Source: a virus
Reading direction: 5' to 3' (one strand)
IMG/VR virus record: IMGVR_UViG_3300042541_000564
Location: 1-41,586 of that record
Length of the DNA stretch: 41,586 nt
Part shown: in pieces, positions 15,637 through 22,170 of the stretch
How the letters are laid out: each line of letters starts with the position of its first letter
Numbering within the stretch: position 1 is the first letter of the stretch
Notes under the pieces: model-generated
Database searches by the model: none
Seen by the model: only the letters and a program-made list of their open reading frames with translations
Told to the model about the DNA's origin: nothing
Program-made: the position numbers and the translations under genes

Positions 15637-15901
15637 GCAAATTGCTAGAGGCAAAGTGCTAGCCACATACAAAAGTAACCATGAATGGAAGTCTCTATTC
15701 GTTCTATGGGATAGAGAATCCCGATGGGATTACACCGCAGATAACCCACGCTCATCTGCCTACGGCATACCACAAATGCTTAATATGCCTAAAGATACCC
15801 CTATGGTAAAGCAAATTGATTTAGGGCTCAAATATATCAAGCACAGATACGGCACTCCATCAAAGGCTTTGGCCTTTCATAATGCCAACGGCTGGTACTG
15901 A
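15467..15901 (+). CDS. Transglycosylase (SLT)-like protein
   Basis: The C-terminal ~80 residues read LWDRESRWDYTADNPRSSAYGIPQ, then LGLKYIKHRYGTPSKALAFH and NGWY. This matches lytic transglycosylase/SLT-like domains, with Glu in WDRES as candidate catalytic acid. From ATG 15467 (GAGGAG upstream) it is 144 residues with a hydrophobic N-terminus that could be a signal anchor. The true start may instead be ATG 15602 or 15629, because a zinc-finger frame covers the first part. It would cleave peptidoglycan glycan strands. An odd position for a lysis gene. Confidence 0.7.
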   Translation: MKLNTYVWIMALVVFVGTLPHAVGAMFLRAQISITEMEPCKLPIVMTSISQMKKMAKQIARGKVLATYKSNHEWKSLFVLWDRESRWDYTADNPRSSAYGIPQMLNMPKDTPMVKQIDLGLKYIKHRYGTPSKALAFHNANGWY

Positions 15902-16236
15902 TGAGCAATCCAGCCAAGGCTAAAGGCTCTAAGGCTGAACGAGATGTCGTCAATTATCTTATTGAGAACGGATACCCATACGCCGAAAGGCGTTTAGCAG
16001 GGGCGCAAGAAGATAAGGGCGATATTGCTGGCGTTAATGGCGTCTGCATAGAAGTCAAAGACCATGCTAAGATGGCCCTATCAGGCTGGATAGAGGAGAT
16101 GACACTTGAAACCAAACACGCGAAAGCATGGACTGGTGTGGTTATTCACAAGCGTAAAGGGAAAAGTTCTCCTGCTGATTGGTATGCTAGTATGCCAGTA
16201 TCTGTATGGCTTGAACTACTTAAGAAAGCTACGTAA
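15901..16236 (+). CDS. PD-(D/E)XK resolvase-like endonuclease
   Basis: The 111-residue protein shows KGSKAERDVVNYL, RRLAGAQEDKGDIAG and CIEVKDH in order: Glu, Asp, Glu-x-Lys. This is the compact restriction-endonuclease-like core of Holliday-junction resolvase (Hjc-like) phage nucleases. It would resolve branched replication or packaging intermediates. The start overlaps the transglycosylase stop (TGATG). Confidence 0.8.
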   Translation: MSNPAKAKGSKAERDVVNYLIENGYPYAERRLAGAQEDKGDIAGVNGVCIEVKDHAKMALSGWIEEMTLETKHAKAWTGVVIHKRKGKSSPADWYASMPVSVWLELLKKAT

Positions 16237-16242
16237 AGACTG

Positions 16243-16878
16243 ATGCTGATATTTGACTTGTTCTCTGGCACTAACAGTGCTACTCAACCATTTATTGATG
16301 CAGGTCATACAGTAATCTCATTTGAAATTGATGGCAACTTTGTTGCTACCGAACATGTAAATATTCTTAACTTGACTGCACCAGATTTACTTACTAAGTA
16401 TGGCAGACCAGATTTCATCTGGGCTTCCCCACCATGTACTGCTTTCTCTGTGGCGTCGATGGTTCATCATTGGGCAAATGGTGGTAAGCACCCAACCCCT
16501 AAGACAGAAGAAGCAGAAGAAGCACAGAAGATGGTGCAACATACCCTAAAACTTATAGCAGATTTAAATCCTAGCCTAGGTTGGCTTATGGAAAACCCTA
16601 GAGGTATGCTGCGTAAATTAGATATTGTTGCTGGCATACCACGCAGAACTGTTACTTACTGTCAGTATGGTGAAGACCGAATGAAGCCTACAGATTTGTG
16701 GGGTAGCGTCCAAGGTTGGACTCCTAAAGAGCCATGCAAGAATGGTATGCCCTGTCACATAGCATCTCCACGAGGGGCTCAGACAGGCACACAAGCCTTA
16801 CTGAACGCGAAAGAGCGTTCTCGTGTACCATATGCATTAGGACAAGAAATTCTAACTGCATTAGAAAGAATACAATGA
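16243..16878 (+). CDS. C5-cytosine DNA methyltransferase-like protein
   Basis: The 211-residue protein has motif I (FDLFSGTNSA, residues 4-13) and motif IV with the catalytic Cys (ASPPC, Cys65). Motif VI is ENPRG (117-121), with QYGEDRMKPTDLWGS after it. It is shorter than typical Dcm enzymes and has only a small region for target recognition, as in many phage solo methylases. It would methylate phage DNA against host restriction. A four-base ATGA overlap leads into the primase gene. Confidence 0.85.
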   Translation: MLIFDLFSGTNSATQPFIDAGHTVISFEIDGNFVATEHVNILNLTAPDLLTKYGRPDFIWASPPCTAFSVASMVHHWANGGKHPTPKTEEAEEAQKMVQHTLKLIADLNPSLGWLMENPRGMLRKLDIVAGIPRRTVTYCQYGEDRMKPTDLWGSVQGWTPKEPCKNGMPCHIASPRGAQTGTQALLNAKERSRVPYALGQEILTALERIQ

Positions 16879-17252
16879 GAGATAACCCCAACATCGTTGG
16901 TGTACTAGAGCACTATGGTGCAACAGTACCTACCCGCCGTGGCTGGGCTAAGATGAAGTGCCCATTTCATAATGACTCCCATGCATCTTCTGCAGTTAAC
17001 ACAGATGAGAATATCTTTAAGTGCCATGGGTGCACATACAAGGGCAACGGATATGCTATCATTATGCTCAAAGAAGGAGTTAGCTTTCATGAAGCAATTA
17101 CAATCGCACAGGGAATCGCTGACTCACGCGGCGAAGTATTACCACAGCGCGTTACACGAGGCGGAAGACTATCTCGCAGAACGCGGTATAACTATGGAAC
17201 AGGCGACGAAGGTTCGCTTGGGCGTCGTGTTAGAGCCGTTAACGGGCCATGA
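16875..17252 (+). CDS. DNA primase, CHC2 zinc-binding part
   Basis: Starting at ATG 16875 (ATGA overlap), this frame encodes a DnaG-type zinc domain: Cys29-x2-His32 in KCPFHNDSHASS and Cys50-x2-Cys53 in FKCHGCTYKGN, then FHEAITIAQGIADSRGE. After about residue 90 the sequence turns Arg-rich and domain-less to its stop at 17252. Meanwhile a different frame supplies the expected primase continuation. So either two overlapping genes make a two-subunit primase, or a +1 shift joins them. Confidence 0.85.
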   Translation: MRDNPNIVGVLEHYGATVPTRRGWAKMKCPFHNDSHASSAVNTDENIFKCHGCTYKGNGYAIIMLKEGVSFHEAITIAQGIADSRGEVLPQRVTRGGRLSRRTRYNYGTGDEGSLGRRVRAVNGP

Positions 17253-17712
17253 AGCATACATCAATCGGTTATCTATCCCGTATATCACTAGGTCAGGTGT
17301 GGTTGATTTACGGTTTAGGTCATTGGACTTATCGGAGCCAAAGTATATGGGTATGGCCGGTGCGTCTACACATCTCTACAACGTCTCGGCGTTCTTTAGG
17401 GCAACAACATACATTTGCATTTGTGAAGGTGAGATTGACACGATTACGCTCGATGTTAGTTGTAATATACCTGCCGTTGGGGTTCCAGGCGTGAACAATT
17501 GGAAGAAGCATTACTCAAGATTACTAGGTGACTTTGATAAAGTATTTCTTTTTGCTGATGGTGATAACGCTGGCTCTGAGTTTGGCAAAACTCTCTCAAG
17601 AGAATTAGGCAATCTAGTAGTAGTGCAGATGCCTGATGGTGAAGATGTCAATTCAATGTATCGAATCCACGGTGCAGAATACTTTAGAAATAAGATTGCG
17701 AGTGTGCACTAA
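17089..17712 (+). CDS. DNA primase, TOPRIM part
   Basis: ATG 17089 has an excellent AAGGAG nine bases upstream. The 207-residue product has the DnaG linker helix (AAKYYHSALHEAEDYLAERG), then the RNA-polymerase-type region and a TOPRIM core with EGEID (113-117) and FADGDNAGSEFG (155-166). It synthesises RNA primers with the RecA-like helicase. It overlaps the zinc-domain frame by 164 bases in the +1 frame. Frame 0 supplies the zinc part and frame +1 everything after the junction near 17130. Confidence 0.88.
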   Translation: MKQLQSHRESLTHAAKYYHSALHEAEDYLAERGITMEQATKVRLGVVLEPLTGHEAYINRLSIPYITRSGVVDLRFRSLDLSEPKYMGMAGASTHLYNVSAFFRATTYICICEGEIDTITLDVSCNIPAVGVPGVNNWKKHYSRLLGDFDKVFLFADGDNAGSEFGKTLSRELGNLVVVQMPDGEDVNSMYRIHGAEYFRNKIASVH

Positions 17713-18056
17713 TGTTAATGCCAGAGGACGGACACTTTGAGTGCATGGAAGCTGACTGTGGGTTTAGCACGTGTGATTTGTTTGAGTTCATGTATCACTG
17801 TGGTGTTGAATACAAGTGGGCAGTGCGTTTAGATAAGCGATACTCATTTGATTTGTTTGAATTCTTGCAGATACTAAACGACATTATAGATGCTGGTGAT
17901 TTAGATGAGGCATACGACCACATCCAAAGTGCTACATTATTGATGGTAAACGCTAGCGGGGATGACTTACACGAGTTTATTGAAGAGGCAGTTGTTCGCT
18001 CTGAGATGGACAATGTTATGGCTGGAGTAGAAGGGTTGCTTAAAGAAAATGAATGA
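17712..18056 (+). CDS. Acidic hypothetical protein with Cys-rich N-terminus
   Basis: The 114-residue product overlaps the primase stop by one base. Its first 30 residues contain Cys and His in a FECMEADCGFSTCDLFEFMYHC pattern that could bind a metal, split here as FECMEADCGFSTC plus MYHC. The rest is acidic and helical, with many Glu/Asp/Leu. It may be a primase or helicase accessory factor. No family recognised. Confidence 0.65.
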   Translation: MLMPEDGHFECMEADCGFSTCDLFEFMYHCGVEYKWAVRLDKRYSFDLFEFLQILNDIIDAGDLDEAYDHIQSATLLMVNASGDDLHEFIEEAVVRSEMDNVMAGVEGLLKENE

Positions 18057-18339
18057 CCCAACTCAATTTGATTTAGATGTATGGGATGCAACAGAAGGTC
18101 TTGCTGAATTATTAATTAGCAAGCATAGGGACTACGGTCCAAAGAACATTTCACAGTCACCAGGTGGTCCGCTTAATGGATTACGTGTGCGCATGTGGGA
18201 TAAGTTAGCACGCATCAATAACTTAATTGAAACCAATGCTGACCCAAAGCACGAATCCCTTGAGGATTCCTTCAAGGATATGGCAAACTATGCAATCATT
18301 GGATTGCTAGTACTACAAGGAAAGTGGCCCAATGACTAA
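18049..18339 (+). CDS. Nmad1/DUF1599-like protein
   Basis: The 96-residue all-helical protein contains LLISKHRDYGPKNISQSPGG, then RMWDKLARINNLI and EDSFKDMANYAIIGLLVLQG. This matches the DUF1599 family, renamed nucleotide modification associated domain 1. Members resemble MazG/dUTPase-like NTP pyrophosphohydrolases and are frequent in phages. It probably acts on (d)NTPs or modified nucleotides. It overlaps both neighbours by eight bases. Confidence 0.8.
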   Translation: MNDPTQFDLDVWDATEGLAELLISKHRDYGPKNISQSPGGPLNGLRVRMWDKLARINNLIETNADPKHESLEDSFKDMANYAIIGLLVLQGKWPND

Positions 18340-18529
18340 ATATGAAGTAAGGGTTATCACAAAGCAGCGTTATACAATTATTGTAGATGCTACTGATGAA
18401 GAGACTGCTATTCAAGGAACATTAGATTTGATTGAAGAGAACCCAGAAGGTTACATTACTGGAATTTTTGATAAGTTTCTTATGGGTCCAGAAGCAGAAG
18501 TCAAGGAACTTAAGGAAGTATTAACATGA
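18332..18529 (+). CDS. Small hypothetical protein (65 aa)
   Basis: The product has a beta-alpha-beta pattern (YEVRVITKQRYTIIVDATDE, then an amphipathic helix) and ends in an acidic helix. It resembles small phage proteins that precede nuclease genes, but I recognise no family. It overlaps the HNH gene by four bases (ATGA). Confidence 0.6.
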   Translation: MTKYEVRVITKQRYTIIVDATDEETAIQGTLDLIEENPEGYITGIFDKFLMGPEAEVKELKEVLT

Positions 18530-18834
18530 AAAAGATATTTGGACCTTACAAGGGTAGTAAAGCTAATGGTGGCAGACCTATCTATGTATTCAAGAGAAAG
18601 AAGAAAGATGGCACAGTGGCTACGACTTCTAGCAATAAGGCTAGAGTTGATTACGAAGAATCCACAGGCAAGACGTTACCAAGAGGAACAGAAGTTGACC
18701 ACAAAAACAACAAAGGTCGAGCAGGAGATGACAGAATCTCAAATCTCCGAACCATCTCTAAAAGCAAAAATGTAGGGTTAGAGAACAAACGTCGCGCTAA
18801 AAAAACCGCAAAGAAAGCAGCGAAAAAGACATGA
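18526..18834 (+). CDS. HNH endonuclease
   Basis: The 102-residue protein carries an HNH core: EVDHKNNKGRAGDDRISNLR, then SKNVGLENKR, giving Asp-His, Asn-Leu-Arg and Asn. The N-terminus is basic (GPYKGSKANGGRPIYVFKRK), and the end is a Lys/Ala-rich tail. It could be a homing-type endonuclease, a packaging-associated nuclease or a host-DNA nicking enzyme. It has ATGA overlaps on both sides, so it is integrated in the operon rather than inserted. Confidence 0.82.
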   Translation: MKKIFGPYKGSKANGGRPIYVFKRKKKDGTVATTSSNKARVDYEESTGKTLPRGTEVDHKNNKGRAGDDRISNLRTISKSKNVGLENKRRAKKTAKKAAKKT

Positions 18835-19571
18835 AAACTATAGTTTGCATCTCCGACCTTCAAGTACCGTACCACGATGTAGAAGCAGTCAAAGCAATTG
18901 CTAAGTTTATCAAGGCATACCAGCCAGATACTGTTGTCTCCTGTGGTGACGAGATGGATATGCAGACCATCAGCAAGTGGAGCAAGGGCACAGAGTTAGA
19001 GTTTGAACGCTCTATGGGCCGTGACCGTGACTTGACCAAGCAAGTGCTCTATGACTTAACTGTTGAGCATATGGTACGCAGTAACCATACTGACAGATTG
19101 TTTAACACCGTAATGATGAGAGCCCCAGGGTTACTGGGTATACCTGAATTAGAGTTAGAAAATTTCTTGGGTTTGAAAGAACTTGAGATTACATACCACA
19201 AAGACCCATATGAATTGGCGCCTGGGTGGTTATTGATGCACGGGGATGAGGGAAATGTTCAGCCAACTGCTGGTGCTACGGCATTAGGATTGGCTAAGCG
19301 TTCAGGTATGTCCGTGGTGTGTGGACACACGCACCGCATGGGACTTACTCACCACACACAGACTTATCGTGGTGGTAAGCCTAAGACCGTTTGGGGCATG
19401 GAATTAGGCAACCTGATGAACTACAACAACGCGAAGTATATCAAGGCTGGGTTGTTCACTTGGCAACAAGGCTTTGGTATACTTCACGTTGATGGTAAGA
19501 CAGTGGTACCACAAATCGTACCAATTGTGAACAACTCATTTACTGTGGAAGGTAAGACCTGGAAGTGGTAA
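18831..19571 (+). CDS. Calcineurin-like metallophosphoesterase
   Basis: The 246-residue product has the metallophosphoesterase motifs in order: ISDLQVPYHD (Asp and His), VSCGDEMD, SNHTDR, LMHGDEG and VVCGHTHRMG. Such phage enzymes may hydrolyse phosphodiesters in nucleic acids or nucleotides, sometimes as DNA repair or exonuclease subunits. The conserved GDE in place of GDxxD is a small variation. It overlaps the HNH gene by four bases and the sigma-like gene by seven. Confidence 0.88.
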   Translation: MKTIVCISDLQVPYHDVEAVKAIAKFIKAYQPDTVVSCGDEMDMQTISKWSKGTELEFERSMGRDRDLTKQVLYDLTVEHMVRSNHTDRLFNTVMMRAPGLLGIPELELENFLGLKELEITYHKDPYELAPGWLLMHGDEGNVQPTAGATALGLAKRSGMSVVCGHTHRMGLTHHTQTYRGGKPKTVWGMELGNLMNYNNAKYIKAGLFTWQQGFGILHVDGKTVVPQIVPIVNNSFTVEGKTWKW

Positions 19572-20242
19572 TTGAGCAATATGAGAACTTAGTAGCAAAT
19601 ATTGGTTATGAGTTTAGTCGCAAGTTTCAGATGGTGGAAGTAAGTGACATACGCCAAGAGTTGTGGGTGTGGTTCCTTGAGCACCCCAACAAGGTCAAGA
19701 CATGGGAAGCCTTAGATGGCAAGCAGGCCACCAAACTAATAGCACGCTCACTACGCAACGCTGCTAAAGATTACTGTCAGAAAGAAAAAGCTGCGCGTGT
19801 GGGCTACCGCGTAGAGGATAACTATTATTACGATAGAGAACTCATTGAGATGTTACTACCTGCTGTCTTGCGTGGTGATGTGGTAGCACCTGCTCTGACC
19901 GAGATGGGCTATCAATCTACCAAGAAGGTAGCCTCCGAAGGTGGCAACTGGTTTGCTATGGTGGGAGACATCAATCGTGGGTTGCATAAGTTAAGTAGCG
20001 AGCAATTCTATGTGCTATGCTTGCGCTTTGAGGAAGGCAACGACAATGCGACGATGGCTAAAGAACTCGAGATATCCGAGGATGCTGCACGCATGAGAGT
20101 TAATCGGGCACTCAACAACCTTATCAACTACTTGGGAGGGGAACGACCAGTGAAAGAAAGAGATTACACGGCAGAACAGGTTGCAAACAACGACGATGTA
20201 TGTGAGCAGCCCATACCCGCGCAAGGGATTGATAACGCATGA
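19565..20242 (+). CDS. Sigma-70-like or HTH regulatory protein
   Basis: From GTG 19565 this frame gives 225 residues. The N-terminal part has a region-2-like helix set (DIRQELWVWFLEHP, then IARSLRNAAKDYCQKEKA). The C-terminal part has a region-4-like helix-turn-helix (LRFEEGNDNATMAKELEISE, then AARMRVNRALNNLINYL). I read it as a divergent sigma factor or sigma-like transcription factor that could direct phage late promoters. It lacks an obvious strong ribosome binding site. The acidic C-terminal tail is unconserved-looking. Confidence 0.68.
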   Translation: MVIEQYENLVANIGYEFSRKFQMVEVSDIRQELWVWFLEHPNKVKTWEALDGKQATKLIARSLRNAAKDYCQKEKAARVGYRVEDNYYYDRELIEMLLPAVLRGDVVAPALTEMGYQSTKKVASEGGNWFAMVGDINRGLHKLSSEQFYVLCLRFEEGNDNATMAKELEISEDAARMRVNRALNNLINYLGGERPVKERDYTAEQVANNDDVCEQPIPAQGIDNA

Positions 20243-20376
20243 TGTGCGAGAATTGTTGCCAAGCGGGCAAACTAAATGCAATTAAAGAGTACGCACACGC
20301 AACGGCTATGCATCTCGAGTGTGAGTATGTGGATTGCGTGTGTCACCACAAGGTAGGCGCAGGGTTTTACAGGTAA
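20239..20376 (+). CDS. Small Cys/His-rich protein (45 aa)
   Basis: An ATGA overlap with the sigma-like gene starts a 45-residue frame. Cys-x2-Cys-Cys at the N-terminus (MCENCC) and Cys-x4-Cys-x-Cys-His-His (CEYVDCVCHH) near the end suggest one or two zinc sites. It may be a partner of the sigma-like protein. It is the last gene of the + strand early operon, and its stop lies directly at the first copy of a 15-base repeat. Confidence 0.6.
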   Translation: MMCENCCQAGKLNAIKEYAHATAMHLECEYVDCVCHHKVGAGFYR

Positions 20377-20390
20377 CGACTATGTATGTA
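20376..20390 (+). repeat. 15-bp direct repeat, copy 1
   Basis: ACGACTATGTATGTA occurs here and again, identical and in the same orientation, at 25146-25160. The two copies lie just outside the two ends of the reverse-strand gene cassette. Both are followed within about 30 bases by alternating G-C/G-T rich DNA. Confidence 0.85.
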
Positions 20391-20465
20391 TGCTCCCAAC
20401 ACAAACCTTGCCCGCGCCTGTGTGCGCGTGCGTGCGTATGCGCGTGAGCGTATCACGCTCAAGGC
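20391..20465. other. Alternating GC/GT-rich tract and palindrome
   Basis: This non-coding stretch runs from the first repeat copy to the reverse terminator. It holds a purine-pyrimidine alternating tract (about 20412-20450) and a perfect hairpin with seven-base arms (TGAGCGT 20445-20451, ACGCTCA 20455-20461). It lies between two convergent operons. A longer tract of similar style follows the second repeat copy near 25160. Confidence 0.6.
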
Positions 20466-20503
20466 AAAAAAAAAGCCCCTCGCACATGGTGTGTGCGAGA
20501 GGC
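20466..20503 (-). terminator. Strong intrinsic terminator of the reverse cassette
   Basis: On the minus strand a hairpin with arms CTCGCACA and TGTGCGAG, extended by GCC/GGC-type pairs, is followed by nine T. It lies 13 bases after the last reverse gene. On the + strand the hairpin is followed by TTTATTTATTTC, so it may also stop the early + operon. Confidence 0.88.
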
Positions 20504-20515
20504 GTGTGGGTTTAT

Positions 20516-20623
20516 TTATTTCAACCCGTATTTTTCTTCAAGCGTGTCGAACTCATCTTCGGGTATCGCGTCATCATCTATGCCTAACGCGACATCATCA
20601 TCATCTCTTGGTTCACTCATCAT
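20516..20623 (-). CDS. Acidic peptide (35 aa), last gene of the reverse cassette
   Basis: Thirty-five residues with an Asp run (RDDDD, IDDDA) and an ending LEEKYGLK. It overlaps the preceding zinc-ribbon peptide gene by 11 bases. Highly acidic small phage peptides can mimic DNA or inhibit host factors, but there is no direct evidence here. Position before the terminator supports a real gene. Confidence 0.5.
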   Translation of the reverse strand: MMSEPRDDDDVALGIDDDAIPEDEFDTLEEKYGLK

Positions 20624-20693
20624 CTGAACCTTCCGTCCAACATACCTCACACGCTGTCCCGCATGTGGGGCACTCTCTACTATCGTCACTCAT
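20613..20693 (-). CDS. Zinc-knuckle peptide (26 aa)
   Basis: Starts in an ATGA overlap with the preceding gene. In 26 residues it has CPTCG and CEVC (Cys 8/11 and 15/18) and acidic ends. This is the minimal four-Cys zinc knuckle. It probably folds around one zinc ion and binds a partner protein or nucleic acid. Confidence 0.55.
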   Translation of the reverse strand: MSDDSRECPTCGTACEVCWTEGSDDE

Positions 20694-20890
20694 CACTCGA
20701 CCTCTACCCATTGAGAGGTTACGAGTAACAGGTGTTCGTAATCGCCTGATGTAGCCTCGGCTTGATAGGCGTTCACATCTTGGCTATCCACGCCATTGTC
20801 GGTTAGCGCACGACATACTCTTGCGAGTATGCCAAACGCGTTGCCGTCATGACCTGTGAGTTGAACTGTAATCGGGTACTTTGGTTGCAT
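20693..20890 (-). CDS. Conserved small protein (65 aa)
   Basis: The sequence YPITVQLTGHDGNAFGILAR, then ALTDNGVDSQDVNAYQAEAT and SGDYEHLL, is recognisable to me as a small conserved phage/bacterial family of unknown function, typically beta-alpha-beta in style. AAGGAGAAA precedes its ATG. The gene overlaps the zinc-knuckle peptide by four bases. Confidence 0.7.
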   Translation of the reverse strand: MQPKYPITVQLTGHDGNAFGILARVCRALTDNGVDSQDVNAYQAEATSGDYEHLLLVTSQWVEVE

Positions 20891-20900
20891 TTCTTTCTCC

Positions 20901-21092
20901 TTAGTGTATTACGGGATTGTATATGGGTTTGATAATTGCTGAGATAAGTTTATTGCCAAAGGCAATAGCCTCATCTATCGTGCCGAACACGCCATAGATT
21001 ACATCATCTCCGTCTGCCAATTTGGTATGCGTGACATACCCAAGTGGCGGTTGCTCTGATGAACGCTCGTGTTCCTGTATCATTACGGGCAT
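20901..21092 (-). CDS. Hypothetical protein (63 aa)
   Basis: The start at 21092 has AAAGGAAA upstream. The product has a Gly-Tyr/Thr beta segment (GYVTHTKLADGDDVIYGVF) followed by a helix (TIDEAIAFGNKLISAII). It could be a small regulatory or binding domain. Not recognised. Confidence 0.6.
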   Translation of the reverse strand: MPVMIQEHERSSEQPPLGYVTHTKLADGDDVIYGVFGTIDEAIAFGNKLISAIIKPIYNPVIH

Positions 21093-21108
21093 TGCATTTC
21101 CTTTCGTG

Positions 21109-21228
21109 TCATAGGGCTATCGCAAGCATTGTGCCTACGATAAGTATCGTGAAGAACGCAGACCAAAGGATAAGTCCAATCGAATCACGCACGCTCATAG
21201 CGAAGTAATCGTAATCATCATTATCCAT
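21109..21228 (-). CDS. Single-span membrane peptide (39 aa)
   Basis: Thirty-nine residues start with an acidic segment (MDNDDYDYFAM) followed by one hydrophobic helix from about residue 17 to 39 (GLILWSAFFTILIVGTMLAI). The start overlaps the WhiB gene end by eight bases. This is a typical type of phage inner-membrane micro-protein, possibly a superinfection or host-takeover factor. The function is not known. Confidence 0.55.
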   Translation of the reverse strand: MDNDDYDYFAMSVRDSIGLILWSAFFTILIVGTMLAIAL

Positions 21229-21529
21229 GGTCTGCCACCTTTCTTACTACATACTCCATGTGTGGGCGATAGTTGAGAGAGAAACTTTCAGGCGTGATGC
21301 CTAACTTTTTCTGTAACGCATATCGCTCATGTCTATCTAAGCCAGCCCATATTCCGTGTATGGTATCAAAGCGTAGAGAGTAATCTCTACACTCATCAAA
21401 GGCGGGGCATGTGGCACAGATTTCTCTTGCCTTCATAGCCTCAGGTGTGCGTGACCATGTAGAGGAACCACCTATCTCGATAGGGAACCACCACTCAGGG
21501 TCATACTGCACGCATGATGCGTCTTTCAT
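21221..21529 (-). CDS. whiB: WhiB-family transcriptional regulator
   Basis: The 102-residue product has the four WhiB cysteines (Cys6, Cys38, Cys41, Cys47; C-x2-C-x5-C) for a [4Fe-4S] cluster, followed by GIWAGLDRHER, the WhiB G[VI]W(G/A)G turn, and a basic C-terminus. WhiB proteins bind the primary sigma factor and occur only in Actinobacteria and their phages, which supports the host assignment. It probably redirects host transcription or represses host WhiB targets. ATGA overlap with the preceding gene. Confidence 0.92.
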   Translation of the reverse strand: MKDASCVQYDPEWWFPIEIGGSSTWSRTPEAMKAREICATCPAFDECRDYSLRFDTIHGIWAGLDRHERYALQKKLGITPESFSLNYRPHMEYVVRKVADHG

Positions 21530-21867
21530 AATTTACCTCCGCCTAAAAAGAATACACGAAATGTGCACTCGAACTTATCGCCTATACATGGCGACTTTCT
21601 ATCTGCGCCACAGGAAGCACATGGGTACTCCTGTGGATTATCCATATCAAAATCCCTCTTGCGAAGGCTCTTGTATTTGATACGCGTAACCTTAGTGGAA
21701 CTATCCCACTTAAGGCTAACGCGTACTGGGCCGTCTATCTCCCATGAATTATCTATGTGCAGATACTCTGCGGGAAATAGATTTGCGTGTGATGAGAATA
21801 CACCTTGCTTGACTTCACGCCAAACAAGGGTATCCCAATCGTATTTTCTTATGCGTGTAACGCTCAT
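21526..21867 (-). CDS. Hypothetical protein with C-terminal zinc knuckle (113 aa)
   Basis: I start at 21867 because this ATG overlaps the stop of the upstream zinc-ribbon gene (ATGA); a longer frame begins at 21897. The N-terminal ~75 residues are strand-rich with many aromatic residues. The end has PCASCGADRKSPC plus a later Cys, a zinc-knuckle sequence frequent in actinophage small proteins. Function unknown. Confidence 0.65.
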   Translation of the reverse strand: MSVTRIRKYDWDTLVWREVKQGVFSSHANLFPAEYLHIDNSWEIDGPVRVSLKWDSSTKVTRIKYKSLRKRDFDMDNPQEYPCASCGADRKSPCIGDKFECTFRVFFLGGGKL

Positions 21868-21995
21868 GTCACGACACCCATCTTTGACCAAGCGCATGTC
21901 TGACAGTAATTGCGTATTGCTACATCATACGAAGCCACCATGATTGGTGTATCGCAACCATAGCAATTACGCGTGAGGTATTTCGGTGTAGTCAT
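21864..21995 (-). CDS. Zinc ribbon peptide (43 aa)
   Basis: This 43-residue frame contains CYGC (11-14) and CQTC (31-34) separated by 16 residues, a complete zinc ribbon. It overlaps the preceding gene by 29 bases and the next by four. AAAGGTCACA before the ATG is a modest ribosome binding site. It probably acts as a small nucleic-acid or protein adaptor. Confidence 0.6.
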   Translation of the reverse strand: MTTPKYLTRNCYGCDTPIMVASYDVAIRNYCQTCAWSKMGVVT

Positions 21996-22170
21996 TGTGA
22001 CCTTTCTCTAACGGGAGTTGCCCCGCTAATGTCTGATACTGCGTGGCTCGCAGAACCAGTTGTGCGTGTTTCGTTGTATCTCCTTGCAATAGCGCCTGTT
22101 CAGCGTCATGCAAGAATAACTCAGCGCGTACCCCGTAATAGTACGGGGTAGGTGGGCATGTGCGCCTCAC
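21967..22170 (-). CDS. Helical hypothetical protein (67 aa)
   Basis: I place the start at GTG 22170, in a GTGA overlap with the amidotransferase-like gene. The product has a short Cys/Pro/Tyr N-terminus then a helix pair (ELFLHDAEQALLQGD, HAQLVLRATQYQTLAGQLP). It may be a TPR-like or adaptor helix hairpin partner of the amidotransferase. Family unknown. Confidence 0.6.
   Translation of the reverse strand: MRRTCPPTPYYYGVRAELFLHDAEQALLQGDTTKHAQLVLRATQYQTLAGQLPLEKGHNDYTEIPHA

Noticed and set aside
16734-16874. Upstream extension of the primase zinc-domain gene
   Set aside because: The extra 47 codons overlap the methyltransferase gene and lack motifs. ATG 16875 gives the usual ATGA overlap.
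20386-20754. + strand frame of 122 codons
   Set aside because: It crosses the terminator and runs antisense to several reverse genes, and its sequence is Arg/His-rich without a motif.
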